Shown here in pieces: positions 1 through 14,053 of a DNA stretch of 64,000 nucleotides. The stretch is from Sapria himalayana (lineage: Eukaryota; Streptophyta; Magnoliopsida; Malpighiales; Rafflesiaceae). The translations under genes and the position numbers were made by a program. How positions within the stretch are numbered: position 1 is the first letter of the stretch; each line of letters starts with the position of its first letter. The notes below the pieces were generated by a model, which searched no databases, was not told the DNA's origin, and was given only the letters and a program-made list of their open reading frames with translations. The stretch lies in assembly GCA_029783825.1 (NCBI GenBank), contig JAREIK010002966.1:702020-766019 (forward strand), in the 5' to 3' direction.

Positions 1-1180
1 TTATAAATAAATAATTTATAAAATTATAATAATACAAAAGATACTTTAATTTAATAAGGACTAAAATAACTATTTTTATGATTATAAAATTTTAGAAAAA
101 TTATACAAAAAATTTTTCTAAAATTTTTAATTTAAAAACTTAAAATTTTGTATTAAAGTAAGATAAAATAGTTAATTTTATAATTATAAAAATTTTTAAG
201 TTATTTTAGAAAATAAATGAACATACATTAAAATTTCTACTAATATAAAGGTAAAAGAATCCATTGTATGATTAAATAGAATATATTTACAAAAATATTT
301 GAATTGACGAATAAACTAGTAAATATTAATATTATTATAAGTATAAAAAAAATTTATGATTATAGAAAAATCTTTAAAAAGTAATTACTACAAATTTTGA
401 AAATCTTTAATTATAATAAAAATTTAAATTTTTTTATTAATTTTTAAAAGAAAATAAATTGATATTTAAAAATAAATACATAGATGTTTGCCCTTACTAA
501 AATTTATAAGAATTAAATAATTGAGTAATATTTTTACTATTAGCTTTTGAAATTCACTCTTTATTAAAAAAATAAATATAACTTTTTATAATTATCTTCA
601 CTTTACGTGTTTTTAGAATTTTAAAAATTATAAATGATATCAAAAATATAAAATTTTATGCCTTTAAAATTATTTCATATTATCTTTATAAAAATAATTA
701 TGTATTCTTAAAAATTTATAACCATAAAATATATATATTTATATATTTTTTAACTAAAAAAGTATTTATAATTCTTCGGAGAGTGGCTTAAAGACCAATA
801 ATCTTTTCATGTGTGCATTGCAATAAGAAGTTTATAAATTTTGTCGCCAAGATTTCTTTTTCTACTTGGAAGGCTCTACATCTATTTTTTGAAATTATTT
901 ATATATTTATTGTTTAATTAATTTGATAATTAAAATTGCAAGGTGTTTGTTTTAAATGTGTGCTATGCTACACACATAATAACTTGTTGAAAATAATTTA
1001 TTAAGTAAAAAAAAGATTAGTATTTATGTTATATATATATATATATATATTTTTTATTATTTAATACATTTTTTGATACTTAAAAAATAAAACATTTACG
1101 AAATTATAATACTTCTAAAACTATCATGTTGTCCAGAGACAACTCTAAGTATCTAACTAGCACCATTTGCCTCTCTCTCT
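1..1180. repeat. AT-rich CACTA leader, copy 1
   Basis: Direct repeat of 14,054-15,200, collinear through landmarks such as 'gtggctta/gaagaccaat' near 783 and 14,823 and the CT-rich stretch near 1,170 and 15,200. It is very AT-rich, with no open frame of note. Copy 1 lacks a segment of roughly 560 bp found in copy 2 (about 15,207-15,765). Confidence 0.8.
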
Positions 1181-1194
1181 CTTTATGCGAATAT

Positions 1195-2490
1195 ATCAAA
1201 AAACTATATATAAATGCAATTAACAATATGTATATCAACATATTACTATATATAAATGTATTTATCTACATCAATACCTATAAAAAGCTATATGTCTAAA
1301 TATATATCATTACATGAAAAACTATATATAACTACATCTACAACATGTATAACTACATTTATAACTATATGGATAACTATATGTGCAATCACACATGTAA
1401 CTATAATTATAATAAAAATGTACAACACATATATATAACTATATGTTTAACTATATATGTATAATTATTTATAAATATTTGTATAACTATATAAATCTAT
1501 TTATAAATATATTTAATTATATTTGTAACGATGTAAACTAATTTTATAACTATATTTATTACTATATAAAACTATTTTTTAACTATATTATAATTTATAA
1601 CTATATGTATAATTCTATATAACTATAATTCCAACAAAATATACTATTTGTATAATAATATATAACTATAAATTATTATATCTTACTATATGTATAACTA
1701 TAAAAACTGTATAAGTAACTATATTTTAATATATAATTAACAATATATATTTAATATACATTTTTATATATTAATATATACAAAAGTAATTTACTATATA
1801 TATACCAAAACATAACTATATGCATAAATATATAAAATTATATTAAAAAATATATTTACCGAGGTGCATAAATATAAGTTTAACTATATGTGTATCTATA
1901 TATATAACCACATGTAACTATATTTATAATTTATGTTTAGCTATATGTGTATACATATATATAAATATTTGTATAAATATATAAAACACTATATAATTAA
2001 ATATAACTATAATTGTAACTATGTATACATTGATGTAAATCTATATATTTGTTTATAACTTTGTATACTTTTATGTATAAATACTTATAACTACTTGTAT
2101 TAATACACACACACACAATTATATGTTTTACTATTTATAACTTTTTATAACTATATATACTATATGTATAATAATATAAAACTATAAATAATTATATCTT
2201 ACTATATGGATAACTATAAAAACTTTATACGTAACTATATTTAAATAAATAATTTACAACATATATTTAATATACATTTTTATATATTAATATATACAAA
2301 TGTATTTTAATATATCGATACCTATGCATTACTATATGTATAAATATATATTATTATATGAAAAAATATATATACCTACATGTATAAATATAAGTGTAAC
2401 AATATGTGTAACTATATGTATAACCACATGTAACTATATTTAAAATTACATGTATAACAACATTCAACATTATGTTTAACTATATGTGTA

Positions 2491-2534
<44 letters not shown>

Positions 2535-3310
2535 AGTATAACTATATAAAACTATATAATTAAATATAACTATATTTGTAACTATGTATACATATAAGTA
2601 TACATATATCTAAATCTATATATTTGTTTATAAATTTGTATACATTTATATATAACTACATATAACTACTTGTATGAAATATATATATAACTATAAGTTT
2701 GACTTTATATAACTATTTATAACTATATATACTATATGTATAATAATAAATAACTATAAATAATTATTTCTTACTATATGTATAACTATAAAAACTTTAT
2801 ACATAACTATATTTAAATATATAATTTTCAAAATATATTTACTATACATTTTTATATATTATTATATATAAATGTATTTTACTATATCTATACATATAGA
2901 TAACTATATCTATAAATATATATAATTATATGCAAAAATATATATACCTACGTGTATAAATATAAGTTTTACTATGTTTGACTACATGTATAACCACATG
3001 TAACTATATTTATAATTACATCTATAACAACATACAACATTATGTTTAACTATATGCGTATAACTATATATAAATATTTGTATAAATATATAGAAATTTA
3101 TATAAATAAATATAACTATATTTTTAACTATGTATACATATTTGTATACATATATGTAAATCTATATATTTGTTTATAACTTTGTATACATTTATGTATA
3201 ACTACATATAACTACTTGTATGAAATATATATATATATATATATATATTTATAACTATATGTTTAACTATATATAACAATTTATAACTACATATACTATA
3301 TGTATAATAA
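1195..3310. repeat. ~570 bp higher-order tandem repeats of TATAACTATATG-like units, array 1
   Basis: A short motif resembling TATAACTATATGTATAAC is organised in a longer period. The landmark 'cctac(a)tgtataaatataagt' recurs near 1,859, 2,375 and 2,947, giving spacings of about 516 and 572 bp. The same higher-order unit occurs at 15,766-18,655. It includes pure TA runs (2,498-2,530 and 3,225-3,248). Open frames inside it are chance products of the repeat. Confidence 0.8.
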
Positions 3311-3717
3311 AATATAATTATAATTGGGATAATACTAATTTGTTGCACTAACTTGAAATTAAATGTCAAAAGATATAATATCATTAATATGTAAGCACAT
3401 AGCATTAGAGTGTCCTTTGGTCAGATATAGCATGCTATTGAAATGAGGGTCGTACGCTTACCTAATCTCACCCCTTGGGCCTCATGCTCATATATGAACT
3501 TATATTTAATAAAAGATATAATATTTGATAGTTTTGTATAAAAGAAAATGTTTTATTCTTTTAAGTAATTCTTCATTCTAACTGCATTCTCTGTGTGTCT
3601 TTCTCTCCCTATCTCATTCTTTATGTGTCATTCTCTTTCTCTTTTTCTTTCTATGTCACACACACACACACTCTCTCTTGCTATTTTCTTTCTTACTTTC
3701 CTTCTTTCTTGCTTACC

Positions 3718-3751
<34 letters not shown>

Positions 3752-3888
3752 CTCTCTCTATCCCTCTCTCTCTCTCTCTCTCTCTCCCTCTCTCCATTTC
3801 TCTCCCTCTCTCTCTCCCCCCTTTCTCTGTCTCTCTCTCCCCCTTTCTCTTTCACTCACTCACACACACACACACTCTCTATCTTTCG

Positions 3889-3919
<31 letters not shown>

Positions 3920-4200
3920 CCCATTCAACCTTTAAATTTCTTTCTTTTTTGCTTTCCTTTCTTGTCCATTATAATATTTTGCTCTTTTTATCTAGTAATA
4001 GCATGATATCTATTAATCTTTTCCATGCTAAAAATTACTTTATCTATTCATGTAGATTCTTGTAATGCATTACCTCGATATTCATGATATTTAATTTTTA
4101 AAAATTCATCTATAAGTAATTTTATTTAATTATTTGTATATTTTGAAGTAATTGAATGGTTAATTCAGAATAATGATTGAGCATTATTATTTGTAAATAA
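3311..4200. other. Spacer with CT/CA microsatellites
   Basis: 3,311-3,580 is non-repetitive and AT-rich. Its first bases (aattgggataatac) recur at 25,158. From 3,590 to 3,932 it is a compound (CT)n/(CA)n microsatellite. 3,933-4,200 is AT-rich and leads into the transposase gene. The microsatellite gives open frames in several registers and both strands, all low-complexity. Confidence 0.7.
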
Positions 4201-4211
4201 AACAAGACAAA

Positions 4212-7200
4212 ATGAATTTAGATTGTCAGTGTATGTATAAAAGGTTTATGAATGGAATTTTGAATAAAGATTTTTTGAGTGGGTTTGAAATTTTCATCAA
4301 TTTCTATGTAGTCAATCGAGATGAATGGATAGAGAAAAAATTAAGTGTCCATGTAATCATAACAAGTGTTAGAATATCTCTTTTCATGATCTAAACACTA
4401 TAAGATACAATTTGGCTAATATGGCTTTGTACAAAATTATTTTGTTTTGATTTATCATGTAGAAAGTACAATGGCTCTGAACATTGATCGCAATGAGGTT
4501 ACTGAATCATTTGCTTGTGGTGAAGAAGCATCAAACACATACCATAGAATGGTCATGGAAGGTGCTGGTGCTGACTTCAATATAGATTACATGGATGAAC
4601 CACCTAATCATGAAGATCAAAAATTTTATGAAATGCTTAAAGCTATAGATAATGAGTGGTGGCCTGATTGTAAAACACATTCGAATTGTCTATTGTGGCT
4701 CAACTTATGAGCATTAAGTTAGAAAATCATATGTTGGAAAAATTATATGATCAGGTGACAGAACTGATGAAAGAGAATATTCCGGATAATAATTTGGTCA
4801 CTAACAACTTTTAATACTAAGAAGTTACTACGATGAATGAGTCAGCTAGTGGAAAAAATTGATTGTTATTTCAATTGATATATGTTATATTGGGGTGGTG
4901 ATAGTGATTTAATTAGCTATTAGTTTTGTGATCATCCTCAGTTTAAGAAGGCATCTCGTGTCGCATATATGCGACAAAAATTGAAATTTACATTTAAGAA
5001 ACATATTATTTTTTTTAATTCATCGATTGTAGAGACTATATGCATCAAATGCTACAGAAAATGATATGAAGTGGCATTCTGAGCATGAGGTTGAAGAAAA
5101 GGTAATGCATCATCCATCAGATTCACTTGCTCGGAAGCATTTTAATCATATACATCAAGATTTTGCAGCTGAAAGTCAAAATATGAGATTTGGTTTCAGC
5201 ATTGATGGATTTCAGCAATTTGGGCAATCTGGACAATAGTATATAACATGGCTAGTTATAGTGACACCTTATAATTTTTTTCCGTGGTTGTCTATGAAGG
5301 AGCAATATATATTTTTGTTTATATTGGTTATAGGTCCAAAAAAATTGAAAGAAATACTAGATATTTTCTTACAGCCTTTTATAGCAGAGTTAAATCATTT
5401 GCAGGATGTTGGCGTGAATACATATGATATTTCAAAGAACCAAAATTTCTTTATGCAGGTGGCCCTTATGTTGACGGTAAGTGATTTTTCTACATATTCA
5501 ATGTTGTCTTGCTGGAGTACTATAGAATGATTCACATGCTCATATTGCATGAAAAAGTTTGATGTATTTACCCTCAAATTTATAGTAAATAGTCATTGTT
5601 TGATAAACATCATAATTTTCTACCTACGAATCATTCATTTCAAAGAAATAAAACTATATTTCATCAAATTAAAACTGTGATGACAATTGCACCAACAACT
5701 CATTCACGAGATGATATTATAATAGTCCAATATGCAAAATATTTGGCTAGAGGAAACATAGTATTTTTTGGGACTTGCCCTATTGGAAGTCCAACTAATT
5801 CGTCATAATTTAGATATAATGCATATTGAAAAAAATGTGTTTGAAATTGTTTTCAACACTATTCTTAATGTAGATTGAATAACAAAAGACAATTTAAAAT
5901 CAAGACGAGTTGAATGATTACTGTCAGCATCTTGAATTGAAACTGAACGAGGCAACATGAAAATTTTCTAAAGCATGTTAGACACTTGATTAGAAGGCAA
6001 AATAGAAATTGGGTGAATGAGTAAGATATTTGAATTTTCCTGATGGATATGTGTCAAATATATGTAGATGCATGGATATGAAGGATCTTAAGTTATTTGG
6101 AATGAAAAGTCACGACTGTCACGTATTTATGCAGAGATTATTACTAATTGCATTCCATAAATTACTTTCCCTAAGTGTTTGGAAGATCCTTACAGAACTT
6201 AGTTTGTTTTTCAAACAGCTAACTACAACCACAATTAAAATAGATGACATGGTGAAACTGGAGAATGACATACCACTTATTCTTTGTAAGCTTGAATGGA
6301 TATTCCCACCTAGCTCTTTTGACTCAAAGGAATATTTGCTGGTCCATTTGGCAAATGAAGCAAAGATAGTATGGCCAGTGCAATATAGGTGGATGTATCC
6401 ATTTGAAAGGTAAATACATAGAATTAGTTGGGTTTTATTATTTCATATATAAAGTAATATTGTAATTTAATATAATTGAAACCTAACATTATGGTGGTAG
6501 GTATCTTCGTAAGTTGAAATTGAATGTTAGAAAGAAGGCAAAAGTTGAAGGTTCAATTTGCAATGAAAATTTTGTAGAAGAAGCACCATTATTTTGTTCT
6601 TATTATTTTGAGGATAATGTCGATACAAAGAATAGAAATATGCCTCATAATGATGAAGGTCATGTGATGGCAGAAGATGATTCCGAGGACAAACTATCTA
6701 TCTTCAAGCACACTGGAAGAGCATTTGGAAGAACAAAGCAAAGATGTATGATAGATAAAGAGTACAAAGCAAGCCAGAGCTATGTTTTACTTAATTGTGA
6801 GGAGGTTGCACCATATTTTGAGTATGTATACACAAAATGTTTGTAGGAAAATGATCCTTCAAATAGATATTCTAATATTTTCATTTAGAATCTATGTAAA
6901 GGCACATTTGGATATGTGAAAACCAATCCCAGGTATTTTGTCAATAGATATAAATTTCACACAATTGGGCATAGTTCTTCTAAAATAACAATGAAAAGTG
7001 GTGTATGCTTTAAAGGCTCATGTTATAGCATAGATGAGAATGATTATAATGGTCAACACATAAGTTATTGAATTGGAATATCCTGGACTTGAAAATAATA
7101 TAATTGTATTATTAAAGTGTGAGTAGTTTGATTCCACATGAAATGTGGGTACAAGGATTCATTCGGATTATAAGCTAGTGGATGTTAATCATAAACATAG

Positions 7201-7574
7201 ATATAATCGATATGAGTCATTTATTTTGGCAATTAAAGTCACTCAAGTATATTATTATGCATATCCAAGTTTATCTCGTGATAAGAGTGATTGGTGGGCA
7301 ATTTGCAAAATAAAAGATCGTTCAAATTTTGAAGTGCTAACGTCTCAAGAAAGAAGTGCAGACTTAGCTATTGCACTATAATTCCAAAAAGATGACATAA
7401 ATAATATTGAGCATGTGCATGTGGATGAAGATCTAGAATATTTATGTGACTCAAATGGTGGCCTAATAGAAATTAAAGATGATCAATTTTTATCTGAAGA
7501 TGAGTTGGAACTTCATCGGAATAGACGAAATGTCAGAAGATCCATTGGAGGATGATAGTGATGCAGATGATTAA
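4212..7574 (+). pseudogene. CACTA tnp2/tnpD-type transposase, decayed
   Basis: The transposase of En/Spm (CACTA) elements, which binds element ends and cuts and rejoins DNA in the nucleus. Recognisable blocks lie in family order. At 4,212-4,330 is a transposase-associated domain (CMYKRFMNGILNKDFLSGFEIFINF-like). At about 4,450-4,860 is a linker with 'MDEPPNHEDQKFYEML'. At about 5,030-5,870 is the Transposase_21/tnp2 core with 'RLYASNATENDMKWHSEHE', 'SIDGFQQFGQSGQ', 'VIVTPYNFFPW', 'TYDISKNQNF' and 'HIEKNVF'. At 6,030-6,410 is a DUF4218-like block ('GMKSHDCHVFMQRLL', 'QYRWMYPFER'). At 7,145-7,381 is a DUF4216-like block ending in an acidic tail (EDPLEDDSDADD, stop at 7,572). A canonical GT-AG intron (6,410-6,500) is kept between PFER and YLRKLK. 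Stops and frameshifts separate the blocks, so it cannot make a full protein. The family identification is firm, but the exact ends are approximate. Confidence 0.9.
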
Positions 7575-7659
7575 ACTATTATAATTGTATTATAATATTA
7601 AACTATCAAAAACTTTCTATATTTTGTAGAAATCTATTGGTGTGTTTTATTCTAAAATG

Positions 7660-7785
7660 TATGGCTATTCATCATAAAGGTCATTGCTGTGGTAGAGGTG
7701 GAAGTGGAACGAGTAATGGACCAAATTCATTTAGAATATTACACCATGTTGCAAATTCAGTACCATCTCATACCCACCATATTTA
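7660..7785 (+). pseudogene. Possible first exon of the second CACTA gene
   Basis: About 100 bp after the tnp2 stop, one plus-strand frame reads HCCGRGGSGTSNGPNSF and continues open to a stop at the edge of the GATA array. Gly/Arg/Ser-rich starts are common in the second (Transposase_24-type) gene of plant CACTA elements, which lies downstream of tnp2. Position and composition fit, but the stretch is only about 40 codons and has no diagnostic domain. If correct, the GATA array begins inside or just after this gene's start. Confidence 0.25.
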
Positions 7786-9714
7786 GACAGATAAATAGGT
7801 AGATAAGAGAAATAAATAAACAAATAGATAGACAGATAGATAGACAAATAGACAAACATGTAGATAGATAGATATAGACAGATAGATAGATGGGTAGATA
7901 TAGATTGATAGATGTATAGATAGACAGAACATTGATGAATAAATAATGGATATATAGAAGGATATATAGTCGGATAGATTGATGTATAGAAAGATGGATA
8001 AATAGATCTAAAGTGAAACGGATAGATTGATAGATAGCTAGTCGCATAGATAGATGGATAGATAGATGAATAAATATACAGATAGATCAACAAATAGATA
8101 GAAGGATAGAAAGATGGTTGGATAAAAGGATAGATAGATGGATAGATAGATCGATAGATAAATAATGGGTAGATAGACAAAGAGATAAATAGACAGATAC
8201 ATAGATAATTTGATAGATAGATAGATAAATAGAAAGATAGATCAATAGATAGATATATAGATTGATAAATACATAGATAAATAGATAGATAGATAGATAT
8301 AGACAAATTTATCGAGATATTTATAAACAGATAGATAGACTAATAGATAAAAAGATAGATATATAGTCAGATAGATGAATAGTTAGATATATTGATAGAT
8401 TGACTAATAGATATATAGTTAGATTGATTGATTGATTGATAGGCAAATAGATATATAGATAGATAGATAGACAGAAAGTTAGACAAAAAGATTGACAGAT
8501 AGATAGACCTAGATATATAGATATATCCATGATAGATTGATAGATATATAGATAGAAAATAGATAGATAAATTTTCAAATATATAGATAAACATATTAAC
8601 AGATAGATTGACAACTAGCTAGACAGATAGATAGACAAATAGATAGACAATCAGATTGACAGATAGATTGATAGACAGAGAGATAAATAGACGTTTAGAC
8701 ATATAGATAGGCAGATATATAGATAGATAGACGTATAGTTAGATAACCCTTTTAGATAGACAGATAGATGGATTGACATATTGACAGACATATAGGCATA
8801 TAGATAGATTTATAGATTGATAGGTAGATAGACAATTAGATAATTAGATAGATAGCCACACAGATAGACACATAGATAGATAGATAGATAGATAGATACA
8901 TATAGATAATAGATAGATAGATAGACAGACAGATAGATAGATAAATAAATAGATAGATAGACAGATAGACCAATAAATAGATAGATAGATAGATAGACCA
9001 ATAGATAGATAGACATATAGATGCATAAATAGACATATACATATACAGACATATATAGATAGATAGACAGATAGATAGATAGATAGACTGATAGACTGAT
9101 AAATAGATAGATAGATAGACTAATAGATAGTCAGACATATAGATGTATAAATAGATATATACATATACAGACATATAGACAAAGAGTTAGATATATAGAT
9201 TCACTAATAGACAAATAGATAGATAGACATATAGATAGATAGATAGATAGATGAATTGATAGATAAATAGTTAGATAGATAGAAAGATAGATGCACATAT
9301 AGATTGATAGATAATTATACAAAAGATTGATAGATAAATAGATATATGGACAGATAGATATATAGATAGATAGATAGTCAGATATATAGATAAATAGATA
9401 TATTATTAGAGAGAAAGATAAGCAGATTATAGATAGATAGATGGTCAGATAGATAGACCGGTAGATAGACAGATAGATATACATATTTATAGATAGATTG
9501 ATATACAGATAGTTAGATAGATTCATAAACTGATATATTGACAAATAGATAGACAAATCGATCAAAAGAAAGACAAAAGATATACAGTTGGATAGACAGA
9601 TAGTTTGACAGATAAATAGATAGATAGATAGAATGTTAGATAGATATATATAGAGATATATATAGACAATTCGATGGATAGATTGATATACAGATATATT
9701 GACTAAAAAAGGTG

Positions 9715-9747
<33 letters not shown>

Positions 9748-12700
9748 TGATATATTGATAAATAAAAAGATAGATATAGAGATAATTAGATAGATAGATA
9801 GATAGATTAATTGATAGACAGATAAATAGACAGACAAATAGTTAGATAAATAACAGACATATAGACAGACATATAGTTTGATATATAGATAGACATATAA
9901 ATAGACATATAGATAGACAAATAGATAGATAAACATATAGATAGATAAATAGATAGATAGACAAATAGATAGACAAATAGGCCAACATATAGATAGAAAA
10001 GACATATATACATATAGATATACCGACATATAGACAAACAGATAAACAGAAAGATAGATAGATAGATATAGATATATATATATAGATAGACAGATAGATA
10101 AATAGATCTAGATATAGATATAAAGATAGAGAGATAGAAAGATAGATAAATAGGTAGATAGATAGATACTTAGATAGATAGATATTAAGAAAGATAGATA
10201 AACAGATAGATAGATAAATAATTTGATAGACATGTAGATAAATAGATAGACAGAAAGATAAATAGACATATAGATAGACATATAGTTAGGTAGAAAGTTA
10301 GAAAAATAGATAGAAATAAAGATAGACATTTTAAAAGATAGATTGATATACATATAGTTAGACATATAGATAAATAGATATATAGATATATATATATAGA
10401 CATAAAGATAGTGAAATATATAGACAGATAGATAGATATTTAGATAGATTGATTCATAGATAAATAGATAGAAAGATAGATAGATAGAAAGTTTGTTAGA
10501 CAGACAGATTGATTGATTGATTGAAAAATAAATAATCAAATATATATACAGATAGATAGGATAATAGATAATAGATAAATATATAAATAGATATATAATG
10601 AGATATGCAAATAGGAAGATAGATTGATTAATAGACATACAAATAGATAGATAGATAGATTAATAGATAGATAGATAAATAGACAAATAAAGTGATAGAT
10701 GGACAAATCGATAGTTAGCTAGATAAATAGACAAATATATAGATAGATAGATATATATATATATATATATATATATAAAGATAAATAGACATATAGAAAT
10801 ATAGAGACATTCACAGATAGATAGATAGACATACAGATAGACAGATAGATTGACAAATAGATTGCAAGATAGGCTGACATATAGATAGACAGATAGATAG
10901 ACAACTAGATAGAAAGATAGATAGGAAAATAGACAGATAGATAAATAAATAGATATACATATAGATATATAGATTGAATGATTGACAGATTGACAGACAT
11001 TTAGATAGACATATAGAAAGATAAACATATAGATAAATAGATAAATAGATAAACAGATAAATACACACATATAGACATATAGATAGATAGATAGATACAT
11101 ATACGCATAGATAAACATATAGATATAAAGACAAATAGACAGACAAATAAATAGACAGACAGACAGATAGATAGATAGATAGATAGATAAAAAGAAAGAC
11201 AAATAGATAATCAAATAGACAGACAAATAATATTAAAGATATAAAGTAAAATAAAAGGACAAATAGATAGTTGGTTTTATAAACGGATATATATACAGAA
11301 AAATTTATTAATAGCTAGACAGATAGATAGACTGATCAATAGATAAACAAATAGATCATCTATATATAGATAGACTAATTTACGGATATATATATATATA
11401 TATGTGTGGATAGATAGATAGATAAATTAATAGATAGATAGACAATTAGATAGATGGTATATAGACAGATAGATATATAGATATATAGAAAAATCAATAG
11501 ACAAATAGATAGTCAAATATATAAATATATAGATAGACATATCGATATACAGATAGATTAGTAGATAGATTGATAGACAAATTGATAGATAGACAAATAG
11601 ATAGATTGATTGATAGATTGATGGATAGATAGATAGATGGATAGATAGAATGACAGATAAATAGATAGAGTTAGGCAGATAGCTAGACTAAAAAACAGAT
11701 AGTTAGTTAGACAGATAGATAGACAAATTGATAAATATATCATTAGACGGATTGTTAAATAGATAGATAAATAGATAGATAGATTGATAAAATTATATAT
11801 AGATAGATACTAATATAGATAGATCAATAAAAAGAAATATAAATAGATACAAAGACAAAAAGATAGATAGTTAAATAAATAGATAGAAAGATGAATAGAT
11901 AGATAGATATATAGACATATAGATAAAAAGATAGATATATAGATGAATAGATAGATAAATAAATAGATAGATATATAGATATATAAATACACATATATAT
12001 AGATAATTAGATAGAAATAGATACATAAATTATTAAATAGTTATATAGATAGATAGATAGATAGATAAAAAGATATATAGACAGCCAGACAAACAAACAG
12101 ATCGATAGATAGATAGTTTGATAGAGAGATAGATAGATATTAGATATTTAGAATAATATATAGACAGATAGATATACAGATAGATAGATAAACAAATAGA
12201 TAGTTAGATATATAGACAATTATAAGTACATGGTTAGATAACAGATAGATAGATATTTAGATAGAAGGAAAAATAATGGATAATAGATTGATAGACAAAT
12301 AGATAGACAGATAGTAGTAGTTAGTTAGAAAGACAGATGGATAGAGAGATAAGAAGATAGATAGATAAAGAGATAAACCCACAGTTAGATAGATAGATGG
12401 CTTATTAGACATACAGATAGATAGATAGATGATCAGATAAATAGATAGATAAATAGACAAATTGATAGACATACAAATAGACAGACACATGGACAGACAA
12501 GTAGAAAGACTAATTAATAACAAATAGATGGATAGACAGATAGATAGAAAGATAGATAGTCTTATAAAAATACAAATATATACATAGATAGATAGATATA
12601 ATGATAAATAAACATATAAATAGACAGATAGATAGTCTCATAGATAGATAGATAGATAGACAGTTATGTAGATAGATAAATAGATAGATAGGAAAATAGA

Positions 12701-13291
12701 TAGACATATAGATAGATAGATCAATGAACATAAAGATAGACAATAGATAGATAGATTGATTGATTGAATCATAAATAGACAGAAATATTTTTAGGCGGAT
12801 AGATAGATAGACATATATATAAATATATAGACAGATTGATATATACACATATTGAGTGAGAGACATATAGATTGATAGACAGATATACTAACATATAGAC
12901 ATTAGATATAAAGATAGATTGATAATCAAATAGATTGACAGATAGATATACAGATAGAAAGAAAGAAAGATAGACAAATAGATAGATAAACAAATAGATA
13001 AAAAGAAAGACAAAAAAAGGACAAATAGATAGATTGATAGATAGACAGATATATATATATATATATATGGATAGATTGATGGATAGATAGACAGATAGAT
13101 AAACTTATCAAAAGATAGATAGATAGTCAGATAGATAGTCAGATAGATAGATAAATAGATAGACCGATACAAGGATAAATAGATCGATATATTAATAAAT
13201 TGACAGATAGATAGATGGATAGATAGAAAGATAGATATATTGATCAATAGACAAATCAATATACAGATAGATAGACAGACAATTAGACATA
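7786..13291 (+). repeat. GATA tetranucleotide satellite, 5.5 kb, degenerate
   Basis: Almost uninterrupted GATA-type repeats (AGAT/GATA with frequent GACA, AATA, CATA and GGAT variants and short TA runs). The minus strand reads CTAT..., a 12-base frame of Leu-Ser-Ile-Tyr without stops, while the GATA strand gives frequent TAG. This explains the many minus-strand open frames (up to 191 codons). Local duplications are visible, for example about 8,995-9,060 against 9,118-9,180. It resumes at 26,451 after the CACTA insertion. Confidence 0.95.
13289..13291. repeat. Left target-site duplication (ATA) of the 13,292-26,447 CACTA
   Basis: ATA lies directly before CACTACAAG and is repeated directly after the right end (26,448-26,450). 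Three bases is the standard duplication length for CACTA elements. Confidence 0.7.
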
Positions 13292-13309
13292 CACTACAAG
13301 AAATTGTCA

Positions 13310-13760
13310 ATTTAACTAGGAAAATTTTGCTAGGGATCATTCCCTAGCTAAATAGAGAAGGATTATCTAGGGAATAGCAAGGGAATAACAAAGGATTATT
13401 GATTTTACATTAAAATAAATACTAGTGGCAAATTAGTGATGGATTAGTAATGAAAATGTCTGATTGAAAATTATCTATCACTAATATTTTTGTTGATTTC
13501 CACAAAAAAAACCAGGAAAATTAGCCATTAATTTAACCACGGAATTTCCCTAGCTAATTATATCGAGAAAAATTCCATCCATAATATTTTCATAGATTTC
13601 CGTGCAATGAAACCCGAAAGAAAACTGGGATTTTAGCGATGGATTTTCTCTAGCTAATTATATCGAAATAAATTTTGACGCTAATATTTTCATAGATTTC
13701 TACACAAAGAAAACTGAGAATTTAGCGATGGATTTTTCCTAGCTAATTATATTGAGACAA
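13310..13760. repeat. CACTA 5' subterminal repeats
   Basis: Many copies of TAGCTAGGG/TTCCCTAGCTA in both orientations. 13,463-13,760 contains three tandem units of about 90-100 bp; the motif CTAGCTAATTA recurs at 13,550, 13,650 and 13,739. Clustered subterminal motifs are the binding sites of the element-encoded DNA-binding protein in characterised CACTA transposons. Their use here is inferred. Confidence 0.75.
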
Positions 13761-14053
13761 AATCCATTGCAAAATAATTATCTAAATTTTTTTTTTCTAT
13801 TTTATATTTTATTGCAAGCGATTATTTCTTAAATATTATTTTTCACAAAATATATCCATTTAGCTAGGGATTTTCCCTATCTATTTGCACTGTAGATAAT
13901 TTCCGTCTCTAATCTTTAATGATTTAATTTTTTTTTAATTTATTATTAGTTTAAATATTTTATTTAATTTTAGTTATTAAATGTATGTCATGGTCTATGG
14001 ATGAGTAATCCTTGAAATAAATATTCTCCTCGTAAAATTATAAAAATAGGATA

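Larger units (their letters stand above)
1..7785 (+). mobile_element. CACTA (En/Spm) element, 5' part, truncated by window edge
   Basis: Bases 1 to about 1,180 match 14,054 to about 15,200, the leader of the CACTA element that starts at 13,292. By that offset the 5' terminus lies about 760 bp left of the window. The shared leader is followed by the same ~570 bp tandem repeats and then by a decayed tnp2 transposase gene on the plus strand. No 3' terminus in the matching orientation is visible: the sequence passes into a GATA array at about 7,786. The element is therefore either truncated or interrupted there. The right boundary is the start of the array, not a proven transposon end. Confidence 0.65.

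Noticed and set aside
3593..4065. Open frames on both strands in Ser/Leu or Arg/Glu repeats
   Set aside because: Explained by (CT)n and (CA)n microsatellites.
8800..9180. Regular short repeats suggesting a CRISPR array
   Set aside because: No constant repeat with unique spacers. It is a degenerate tetranucleotide array in eukaryotic-type DNA.
7731..13340. Minus-strand open frames up to 191 codons of Ser-Ile-Tyr-Leu repeats
   Set aside because: The CTAT strand of a GATA repeat is stop-free by composition. No non-repetitive domain is present.
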